Below, one piece after another: positions 16,800-24,045 of a stretch of DNA of 64,000 bases (positions within the stretch are counted from its first letter, which is position 1; each line of letters opens with the position of its first letter). The notes beneath the pieces are model-generated. The model was not told the origin of the DNA, did not search any database, and worked only from the letters and a program-made list of their open reading frames with translations. A program made the position numbers and the translations under genes. The stretch comes from JAJDZL01 sp965221175 (GTDB taxonomy: Bacteria; Pseudomonadota; Gammaproteobacteria; Arenicellales; JAJDZL01), in assembly GCA_965221175.1 (NCBI GenBank), contig OZ244867.1:930001-994000 (forward strand). Reading direction: 5' to 3'.

Positions 16800-17666
16800 A
16801 TGTCTGATGCGGGCCTGATAGCTAAATTGATCACTGAAGATTTCTATCAAGAGCAGCTTGACCTGTCTGCAAGAAAAAACGCGCCGCCAAGCAATACATG
16901 GTCCGCGATGCCAGAAGTTGAATGCGTCGGGTATTTGCGCGATTGCGGCGTGTCCGAGCGAATGATCCGTCTCTATATTACTTTCATAGCGGCCATGGAC
17001 TATTCGCGTGACTCGAAACAACTTTGGTGGGCCGGAGTTGAACTTTTTGAAGAGCATCCGGACCTTTTTGACCCGATTAAATTGAGCCAAGGTTCGTTCG
17101 AGATGCTTGCAGAGAAATTGAAAGAGAAAAATGTCAGCCAGCGTCATACGAGGGATTCAGACGCATGGTGCGACATTGCCTGCACACTTTTGACTGAGCC
17201 TCAATTCCCGGTAAACCAGACGATTGAGAGCGGTATCGGAGATGCTAAGAAGTTGCTGCATGATGTAACATCCCTCGGTACTACTGGCAGAGTCCGCTTT
17301 CCATTGCTCCGTGGTCCGAAAATCAGTACGATGTGGATACGCATGCTTGCCGAGCCTGGTCAAGCCAACATAAGACATATCGAATCGATTCCCGTCGCGG
17401 TTGATACGCATGTCTGTCGGGTGACCTCCTATTTGGGTATCACAAATAAGCAATCTCTTACACCTGAGAAAGACAGAAAACTGATCCAAAGTGTATGGCA
17501 CAGTGCAGTCGCAACGACCAACATTGGAGGTCCTGAGAGGATCAGCGGTTCGTGTGCCGCACTTGATCCAGCTTTATGGTTCTATGGCAAACACGGATGC
17601 AGCCAATGTCAAACGGTGGGATATAAGATGCGTATCGGTCGCGCATGCACTTACTGTCAAATTTAG
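16800..17666 (+). CDS. HhH-GPD/endonuclease III-like protein with C-terminal cysteine cluster
   Basis: I do not recognise a named family for this 288-residue protein. The second half looks like a helix-hairpin-helix base-excision-repair fold: RGPKISTMWIRML (~170) is followed by IPVAVDTHVCRVTSYLGIT (~197), where VDTH-R is the catalytic-aspartate signature of endonuclease III relatives. The end reads ALDPALWFYGKHGCSQC then ACTYC, giving two CxxC pairs; in endonuclease III four cysteines here hold a [4Fe-4S] cluster, though with different spacing. The usual LPGVGxKTA hairpin is replaced by GPKIST. A DNA glycosylase or lyase role is inference. It stands alone, followed by the moaB relic. Confidence 0.55.
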   Translation: MSDAGLIAKLITEDFYQEQLDLSARKNAPPSNTWSAMPEVECVGYLRDCGVSERMIRLYITFIAAMDYSRDSKQLWWAGVELFEEHPDLFDPIKLSQGSFEMLAEKLKEKNVSQRHTRDSDAWCDIACTLLTEPQFPVNQTIESGIGDAKKLLHDVTSLGTTGRVRFPLLRGPKISTMWIRMLAEPGQANIRHIESIPVAVDTHVCRVTSYLGITNKQSLTPEKDRKLIQSVWHSAVATTNIGGPERISGSCAALDPALWFYGKHGCSQCQTVGYKMRIGRACTYCQI

Positions 17667-17832
17667 CATTGCACCCTGCTGTGTCCTACCCAAATGAAAT
17701 CCATTCAACGAATTCGGGCAGTCAAGGTCTGCTGTATGTATCAATAGCATGGCAGTTGCAGAATATCCTTGAACTGAAAGATCCTGGTTCGTAACAAATT
17801 TACGTAACCTTATAAATTGATCCAATAAATGG

Positions 17833-18148
17833 CTACTTTTTGACTAGACGTTCCGGTAGCCACGGCATCAGTTCAACAAAATTACAGGGGTGGGTTCGAT
17901 AGACCAGCTGTTTTTCGATCAACATACCCCAGGTATGGGCTTAGGCGACCTATAACGCCAGTGCCACCGGTAATCAAAACGATCTGAATCTGCGGGTCAA
18001 CAATCCACGGGCACAGTTGCGCTCATACTTGATGGATGTCATCGGGAACGATTTGTTTGGTGGCACAGCAGTGCCCTGCTTCTTCAATACATTTGACTAG
18101 CAGACTGCTCGACTTGTCGTTTGCTTCCGTACGGGAATCAGAAATTGT
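17833..18148 (-). pseudogene. moaB: MoaB/MogA-like molybdopterin protein relic
   Basis: On the minus strand one frame reads ISDSRTEANDKSSSLLVK, then EEAGH, KQIVPDDIHQV, a TGA stop, and WIVDPQIQIVLITGGTGV. These are the ordered blocks of MoaB-family proteins (TRT-END-S, AGH, VPDD, GGTG). After GGTGVIGR about 45 expected residues are missing, and the sequence resumes with the C-terminal block RTHPCNFVELMPWLPE before a stop at 17833. A stop plus an internal deletion make it a pseudogene. It implies the ancestor made molybdenum cofactor, or at least had this paralogue. Confidence 0.8.
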
Positions 18149-18192
18149 ATTACCAGCACTTACAGAGAACACAGTTAAAATTGACGGAGAAA

Positions 18193-19530
18193 TCACCTGA
18201 GGTTTCTTGACAGTTCCCGGGCTGTTTCAACACCTGACAGATGAGCGCCTCCTACGGTTGCCCATAACGAACGGTGGCATGCCTCGCCAGCAAAATAGAC
18301 GCTGTCGCCTACTTGCTCACGCAAATTTTGACGCATTTTGTACGAACCTGGACTAGCAGAAGCGTACGAACCACGAGTCCAACGATTCAATCCCCAAGAA
18401 GTTGTCGCTCCCTTAATAAATGCTCGGCCAACTTCACTGCCAAGTAGATTGCGTAACTGACTCAATGCATAGTCGATTCGATAAGTTTCAGATTCTTGCA
18501 TTAATTGACGAGCCCATTCGCCTCCAACATCACAGTATGCAAGACCGTTGCCAGATGCATTGCTCAGTGTGCCGAATCCTTTTCCGTCATCACCAATCTG
18601 ATACAGCAGATAACCGTCCGCACCCATACCGAATATATCCTTAGAAAATTGCAGAGCAATATGATCATATTCACCCATGGAAATCGCATCAAAAGACTCT
18701 CGCTTCGTGAGTGGCAACTTCGGTTCGAATAGGATTCCATTTGAAGCCAACACTCCCGTTGAAACGGTAATGATTACCGCTTTCGCAGTCAATTTTCCTT
18801 TTGTGGTTTCAATGGCAACATTCTTTCCATTCCAATCAATCTTTGTCACTGCGGTATCGAATGATACCGGCAAATCTCTGCCATAGTCCGCAACCAGTGT
18901 TCCATATCCCTGACTGCAGAAATAGTCCGATTCGTCCGGCGAATTCCACCAGTCCAATGTTGAAAAATCATCCAAATCCTTGCCCATGTTCCATGCGCCC
19001 AAGATAAACTTCGCAGTGTTGCTCCATCGATTATTTATGTCCTTGGTCGCTTCTTTAGCGGAAATGTCTTTACCAGCCTTACCTGCTTTGCTGATCGCAC
19101 TAACTACACTGTCATAGGTATTCCAGAGAGTATCAAATTCTTTTTCGTCAACTTCTTGGTTTTCTGCGAACAATCGGTAATTTTCTGGCGCAGCATAAAT
19201 GTCGTAGCCTCTGGCTTTAGCAAATTGATAGTAGGGGTTTTTAGCTCCATAGTGCAACCAATGCGCACCTGTGTCAAAAGGCACACCGAATGTCGTGCTA
19301 TCAGTATAGGCACGTCCTCCAATTCGATGGGAAGCTTCAACAAGAACGACAGTTCTGCCGAGAGACATCAATGTGCGTGCAGCGGCGAGCCCTGCGGCAC
19401 CTGCACCTATGATGACTACCTCGGGATTGCTATCAATTTGACCAACAACAGGAACTGGCAGCATTGCTGCCAAACCGGCCGTCAGAAATTTACGCCTTTC
19501 TGAAAATCGCTTGTTATTTCGGGATTGCAT
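18193..19530 (-). CDS. Flavin-dependent amine oxidase, Tat-exported
   Basis: A 445-residue FAD amine oxidase. The N-terminus has a twin-arginine motif (SERRKFLTAG) followed by a hydrophobic stretch, so it is probably folded in the cytoplasm and exported. The Rossmann FAD motif VVIIGAGAAGLAAA (~38) and VEASHRIGGRAYT (~64) follow, and the C-terminus has YFAGEACHRSLWATVGGAHLSG (split: YFAGEACHRSLW, VGGAHLSG), the flavin-binding motif of monoamine/polyamine oxidases. It should oxidise a primary or polyamine in the periplasm, releasing aldehyde, ammonia and H2O2. A TSUP exporter gene lies only six bases upstream on the same strand. Confidence 0.9.
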   Translation of the reverse strand: MQSRNNKRFSERRKFLTAGLAAMLPVPVVGQIDSNPEVVIIGAGAAGLAAARTLMSLGRTVVLVEASHRIGGRAYTDSTTFGVPFDTGAHWLHYGAKNPYYQFAKARGYDIYAAPENYRLFAENQEVDEKEFDTLWNTYDSVVSAISKAGKAGKDISAKEATKDINNRWSNTAKFILGAWNMGKDLDDFSTLDWWNSPDESDYFCSQGYGTLVADYGRDLPVSFDTAVTKIDWNGKNVAIETTKGKLTAKAVIITVSTGVLASNGILFEPKLPLTKRESFDAISMGEYDHIALQFSKDIFGMGADGYLLYQIGDDGKGFGTLSNASGNGLAYCDVGGEWARQLMQESETYRIDYALSQLRNLLGSEVGRAFIKGATTSWGLNRWTRGSYASASPGSYKMRQNLREQVGDSVYFAGEACHRSLWATVGGAHLSGVETARELSRNLR

Positions 19531-19536
19531 TTGAAT

Positions 19537-20316
19537 TCAACTAGTCGCGAAGACTCCATAACTACTGACAACTTGCTGAACAAGAATAATGCCAAGTAAC
19601 AGCAGTACGAATTTGATGATTCTACGGAAAAAGACAAGATTGATTCTCTGGTGCATCAATTGACCGAGCAGCAAACCTGCAGCACCAATTGCTGCGAGAG
19701 GCAAAGTGGCAAGAACTACTTGCAGATTGAATGTGCCAGCTACTGAGAACACGGTAAGTTGCGCTGCTTTCCCTGCAAAGAAGCACATATTAAAAACCTG
19801 AACCATAACCGTTTTCGCCCAACCAGCCTCCAACGAGTAAATGACCAGAATCGGAACCATGGTATTGGTTGAACCCGCGGAGAAGCCAGCCACCAGCCCA
19901 AATCCCATCTTCGAAGACTTCGGAAATCTATTGACACAACCGAGAATTTGACGACTAGAACGTTCGACCGCCAAATACACGAAAATCAGAAGCGCGAGCA
20001 GTAATTTGTAGGGTGTTGGATCATTTGCGACAATAACATAAGCACCCAAAATCGAACCAATCAAACACCAGATGGCAAGCGGCCAGAATTTGCCCAAACT
20101 CGCACTCCAGTTACCCCCCCTGGCAATGCTGATTATGTTGACCGTCACAGTAGGGAGTAAAGTGATCAGAATTGCCAATCTGAGGTCAATTAAGGTTGAC
20201 AGAATGGCAGTCGAGAGAAGCGGGAAACCCAGCCCGATAGCTCCATGTACAAATCCAGCAAATAAAGCGATCAATGCATAGATGGTGTAATCAGAAAGCG
20301 CAATCGCTTCAAACAT
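19537..20316 (-). CDS. TauE/SafE (TSUP) family membrane transporter
   Basis: A 259-residue integral membrane protein with about eight hydrophobic segments and the two-fold TSUP pattern: FAGFVHGAIGLGFPLLSTAIL at the start (~20) and its repeat GLVAGFSAGSTNTMVPILVIY (shown in part, ~140). Members export sulfite, sulfoacetate or organic anions. It precedes the amine oxidase by six bases. Co-location suggests handling of an organosulfur or amine breakdown product such as taurine-derived sulfite, but no taurine dehydrogenase or Xsc gene is adjacent, so this is inference. Confidence 0.88.
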   Translation of the reverse strand: MFEAIALSDYTIYALIALFAGFVHGAIGLGFPLLSTAILSTLIDLRLAILITLLPTVTVNIISIARGGNWSASLGKFWPLAIWCLIGSILGAYVIVANDPTPYKLLLALLIFVYLAVERSSRQILGCVNRFPKSSKMGFGLVAGFSAGSTNTMVPILVIYSLEAGWAKTVMVQVFNMCFFAGKAAQLTVFSVAGTFNLQVVLATLPLAAIGAAGLLLGQLMHQRINLVFFRRIIKFVLLLLGIILVQQVVSSYGVFATS

Positions 20317-20517
20317 AGATCCAACCGGTCAACAATGCGGAGTAAATTTATTGGCTTGTAATCTAAGCCTCTACCAAAAATGAATCCGGCAGACATACAC
20401 ATCCACCGGACTGAACGCAAACTTGAAATTGCTATTGAGTGTTCGCTTGATGGTTGAATTTCTGATTCTGGTTAGTCAGAAAATACCCATGACTTCAAAA
20501 TAACCATTTCAGGAACT

Positions 20518-20913
20518 TTATAAATTGAACCGCTTCTTTACAAATCGTTTTACCGCTTTCCGTTGATATCTCGTCAATTCCTGACCGACGGAACCGTTTT
20601 TCTTCAAATCTTTCTTCAAGACACTCCATACATCTTTGACTGCCGCAGTTTCCGGTTCTAGGCCAGCATATGGGCAGGACTCGCACACGATTCTCTCATA
20701 AAACAGCTTCTTGCCCTTGTCATAGGTCATCTGGTCATGTAGAGTGCCTTCTCCAGCTCCACCACCGGAGCCTGACCCGCCTGACCCGCCCGAGCCGCCC
20801 GAGCCGCCCGAGCCACCCGAGCCGGAGGCAACTGCTAACGAACAAGCCATCAGACTGACCAAGAAAACTCGTAATATAAACTTCGTAATCCCTTTGTGAT
20901 CAAATTTGACCAT
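20518..20913 (-). CDS. Small secreted protein with Gly/Ser repeat and CxxC motif
   Basis: A 131-residue protein starting at the ATG at 20913, which a G-rich stretch precedes. Residues ~8-30 form a signal peptide (ITKFILRVFLVSLMACSLAVA). A low-complexity linker of repeated Gly-Ser-Gly follows, encoded by a nine-base tandem repeat around 20768-20825. The C-terminal ~80 residues hold YDKGKKLFYERIVCESCPYAG and a basic tail ending VKRFVKKRFNL. CESCP resembles a cytochrome c attachment motif but lacks the following histidine, so haem binding is not supported; a metal or disulfide role is possible. I do not recognise the family. Confidence 0.65.
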   Translation of the reverse strand: MVKFDHKGITKFILRVFLVSLMACSLAVASGSGGSGGSGGSGGSGGSGSGGGAGEGTLHDQMTYDKGKKLFYERIVCESCPYAGLEPETAAVKDVWSVLKKDLKKNGSVGQELTRYQRKAVKRFVKKRFNL

Positions 20914-21164
20914 AGTCACTAACCCCCCCAAATATATGATCTTAGATATAAACTAAATTGAACAAACTCAATAAATTTCCGATTTATCTGATTCAATGCC
21001 ACTGCGATGAATTTGAACAAGTAATCGCAAACTTCTATTCAAAGTAATTATTCTACAAGAAATTGGAGATTTTGTAATTAAGTTCATCCTAGTTGAATAC
21101 CTGTGCATGTTTAAATTCTTTAATATTCATAGACACAAAATAAACCTTAAAGGTTTCATTGAGC

Positions 21165-22475
21165 ATGAATTCAAGAGTTAGCCCGTTGCGATTCCAGCAA
21201 TTTGCACACTTGTTAGCTGGGTTAACCATCTCCGTCGCATATGGATTTCTCGCTGTTGGGTCCAGAGGATCAATTGGAATCTCGCTATTCCCGTTTCTCG
21301 GAGGATACTGGCTCATTGCTGCGATCATTATAGTTTACTGGTTCTGGCTGCGTAACAATCGAATTGACATCAGCTTCAGGCAGGTATTCATTTGGGCTGT
21401 GATTTTTCGGGTTATTGCAATTGGGGGAGCACCGATTCTCGAAGATGATTTCCATAGATACATTCTTGATGGGTGTTTATTCTGGTCTTTCGGATCACCC
21501 TATGGCATTATCCCGACCTCACTTTTTGCTCACAACAACCTTCCCGCTGAATGCCAGGCTGCTTTGACTTGGATTAACAATCCGGACCTGCCTACTATTT
21601 ATGCTCCTATGCTGCAGTATCTATTCGCTGTGTCCTACTATTTGACGCCAGCAAACGTAGACGCTCTGCAACTCATTGTCGTATTGTTTGATCTTGCGCT
21701 TATTTACCTGCTCAGAAACATGGCACCGGCTCGGAACATCCTGCTGTACGCTTGGTGCCCTTTGGTTGTCAAGGAATTCGCGTTTACAGCTCATCCGGAT
21801 GTCATTGGCGCATTCTTTGTACTGGCCGCGTTATCCGCCCGAATGAATGGCTATAGATTCTTGTCGTGCATACTCATCGGCATTGCCTGCTGTACAAAGA
21901 TATTTGCTTTGCTTGCATTGCCATTTATTCTTTTCCGTCAGCCTCCTCGCTACTGGTTAACTGTTTTAGTCACAATGGTTATCCTATATTGCCCATTTCT
22001 GCTTCAGGGAAGTACAGATTTAACAGTGCTTGGATACTTCGCAGTCAACTGGCAATTCAATGCAATTCTGTTTAAATTACTTGAGGTGCTGGCGTCAGAC
22101 TGGACCGCTAGATACCTGTGCGGAGGGTTGTTCCTGATCTGGTTCTTCTTTTATTTCTCTCGATACAACGTATACAGGGGAAATGTAGCTATTCCAAGAA
22201 TGGACTGGGTATTTGGTCTGTTACTGCTTGCCTCTCCCGTAATCAATCCATGGTATCTTGTATGGTTACTGCCATTCGCAGTACTTTGGCCGAGTGTCTG
22301 GGCATGGACCGCCGCTGTCGTCGTGTCTCTGTCATATATGACTGGACTTCATCTGCCAGACTCTGAGTTGGGTGCCTACCAGATTATCAGATTCGCTTGG
22401 GTGATCGAAATTACAACAATTGGCTTTGCACTATTATTCGATTACTGGCGCTACAGGAGGCGAGGCTGCATCTGA
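21165..22475 (+). CDS. Polytopic GT-C type glycosyltransferase-like membrane protein
   Basis: A ~436-residue membrane protein with about ten hydrophobic segments. The loop after the second segment carries EDDFHRYILDG, matching the acidic DDxxRYxxDG motif of GT-C enzymes that use polyprenyl-phosphate sugars (GT87/DUF2029-like). It would transfer a mannose- or glucose-like residue on the periplasmic face. The gene converges with a GT2 glycosyltransferase gene whose product could make the lipid-linked donor. A TTG at 21159, better spaced from AAAGG, is an alternative start. Confidence 0.72.
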   Translation: MNSRVSPLRFQQFAHLLAGLTISVAYGFLAVGSRGSIGISLFPFLGGYWLIAAIIIVYWFWLRNNRIDISFRQVFIWAVIFRVIAIGGAPILEDDFHRYILDGCLFWSFGSPYGIIPTSLFAHNNLPAECQAALTWINNPDLPTIYAPMLQYLFAVSYYLTPANVDALQLIVVLFDLALIYLLRNMAPARNILLYAWCPLVVKEFAFTAHPDVIGAFFVLAALSARMNGYRFLSCILIGIACCTKIFALLALPFILFRQPPRYWLTVLVTMVILYCPFLLQGSTDLTVLGYFAVNWQFNAILFKLLEVLASDWTARYLCGGLFLIWFFFYFSRYNVYRGNVAIPRMDWVFGLLLLASPVINPWYLVWLLPFAVLWPSVWAWTAAVVVSLSYMTGLHLPDSELGAYQIIRFAWVIEITTIGFALLFDYWRYRRRGCI

Positions 22476-22477
22476 GG

Positions 22478-23185
22478 TCAATGCCGGTTCCGAAATATTT
22501 GTGAGATTGCCAGTCGAATAATCCAGTAGAACATCTTATAGCCTGCCATGAGTGAGCCTTTCAATGTCCCTGAAATTTTGGATTTACCCAGTCTTGTGCG
22601 ATAGTCGACTGGAATTTGCAGAATTGTGAAACCCGCCTTCGCTGCCTTGAGCTGCATCTCTACGGTCCAACCGAAGTCCTGATCTTCCATGTTTAGATTC
22701 GACAAAGTGTTTGCTTTGATACACCTCATCGGGCCCAGGTCTTCAAATCGAAAACCATGCAACAATTGAATCATCAAGCACACGAGTTTGGTTCCCCATT
22801 TCTGGTGCCTGAATCGCCCTCTTGGCTTACTCGAATCTTCCTGCCGACAGCCTATGGCGAGGTCACACCGATTGTTTGCCACCGACTCAATCAAATCTTC
22901 CAACTGTTCGGGATAATCGCTATAGCCTCCATCAATAAATGCCAGAATGTCGGTTTTACCAGATTCTCGAATTCCGGTAAGGCAGGCCATTCCATAGCCC
23001 TTACTGGATTCACGAATTACCTTGGCACCTGCTTGTTCAGCTAGTTCGGCAGTGGCATCTTGGGAGTCGTTATCAACGACCAGAATTCGGTCTACGCAAT
23101 TGGGAATTTCTCCGATGACTTTGGCAATCGACTGCTCTTCGTTCAAGGCCGGGATGATGACAGTAACATGTTTTTGATTGAGCAT
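22478..23185 (-). CDS. Family 2 glycosyltransferase (polyprenyl-phosphate sugar synthase-like)
   Basis: A 235-residue GT2 enzyme. The start VTVIIPALNEEQSIAKVI and VVDNDSQDATAELAEQAGA are the nucleotide-sugar-binding blocks; the acidic metal motif reads FIDGGYSDYPEQL (~85) instead of the commoner DADGQ; EDLGPMRCIK and QDFGWTVEMQLKA follow. This is the DPM1/glucosyl-transferase-like type that makes polyprenyl-phosphate sugars or glycosylates lipids. It lies four bases after the DUF547 gene and faces the GT-C gene. A joint role in cell-envelope glycan or glycolipid assembly is inference. Confidence 0.85.
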   Translation of the reverse strand: MLNQKHVTVIIPALNEEQSIAKVIGEIPNCVDRILVVDNDSQDATAELAEQAGAKVIRESSKGYGMACLTGIRESGKTDILAFIDGGYSDYPEQLEDLIESVANNRCDLAIGCRQEDSSKPRGRFRHQKWGTKLVCLMIQLLHGFRFEDLGPMRCIKANTLSNLNMEDQDFGWTVEMQLKAAKAGFTILQIPVDYRTRLGKSKISGTLKGSLMAGYKMFYWIIRLAISQIFRNRH

Positions 23186-23189
23186 GGCC

Positions 23190-23987
23190 TCATTCGTTCA
23201 GCGACCAGTCGTATTCATAGTCCTCAATTTCATCAAATTCACTGAGTCCTGCAGCAAGACCTGCTTCCGCATATTCCAGCAGATGGTCGACAATCTCCTC
23301 ATCGTCGTCGCCAAAGTCCTCCGCATACCAGTCATAGATGCTGGAGACAATCAGTTCATCCTCAACAATGGTAACGCCTCGGGGGTGGTTAATGTACTGA
23401 GTTGCGGCGAGCTCCAGTAGGTCATCAAGATTGTCTGCCGTGAAAGCTGTAATTTGAAGATTGGGACAGCCGACTGATGCACAATTAACAGCATAGTGAA
23501 TTCGATTGTCTTGAAAAATAGGACGCAGAATCTCATGCTCAATGTCATCCAGGCTGAGCTCAAAACCTTCGACCGTAACTAGCTGTTCTTTCCAGGGTCC
23601 GAAGGACAATAGACCATACGAAATCTCTTGGATGCTTGCTACTGGATAGTGATCAAGAATGACTTTGATGGTCAGTGCATTGTAGAGATTGATCCAGTAT
23701 GCAAACTGCTCATCCGCATTCAGATTCGTTACGATGACAGACTGAAGATGTTTCAAATACTGATTCAATCGCTCCTTGTCTGCGGGAATGAACGCCCCGT
23801 AGCGGAACAGATTCAATCCATCTTTTTCCTCAATATAAGTCGTCAGCAACTGATTCCATTGAGTGTGATCAACCGAAATTTCACTGTTATTAGAATACTG
23901 GCTCCAATAATCTGACAGTTCTAACGCAGATGTAGACTGACCCAATATCAATAGAAAACCGAAAACTGCAATTAATAACCTTTTCAT
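23190..23987 (-). CDS. DUF547 domain secreted protein
   Basis: A 265-residue protein with a signal peptide (MKRLLIAVFGFLLILGQSTSA). The DUF547 blocks are clear: AYWINLYNALTIKVILDHYP (~103), GPWKEQLVTVEG, LSLDDIEHEILRP and HYAVNCASVGCPNLQ (~165), the last two holding conserved His and Cys residues that may form a catalytic or metal site. The C-terminus is very acidic. The function of the family is not established. It precedes the GT2 gene by four bases, which ties it to envelope glycosylation. Confidence 0.88.
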   Translation of the reverse strand: MKRLLIAVFGFLLILGQSTSALELSDYWSQYSNNSEISVDHTQWNQLLTTYIEEKDGLNLFRYGAFIPADKERLNQYLKHLQSVIVTNLNADEQFAYWINLYNALTIKVILDHYPVASIQEISYGLLSFGPWKEQLVTVEGFELSLDDIEHEILRPIFQDNRIHYAVNCASVGCPNLQITAFTADNLDDLLELAATQYINHPRGVTIVEDELIVSSIYDWYAEDFGDDDEEIVDHLLEYAEAGLAAGLSEFDEIEDYEYDWSLNE

Positions 23988-24045
23988 GCCTGATTTAGAC
24001 TCCGAATTTAACGCGTTGTTCTTTTGATTGCCTAGCAGTTTGTGA

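Noticed and set aside
18193..20316. Taurine/sulfite catabolic operon
   Set aside because: Only a TSUP exporter and a general amine oxidase are present; no sulfonate-cleaving or taurine-specific gene is adjacent, so the claim cannot be supported.
20762..20830. Tandem 9-base repeats considered as a CRISPR or minisatellite locus
   Set aside because: The units are contiguous with no spacers and translate as Gly-Ser-Gly inside a coding frame.
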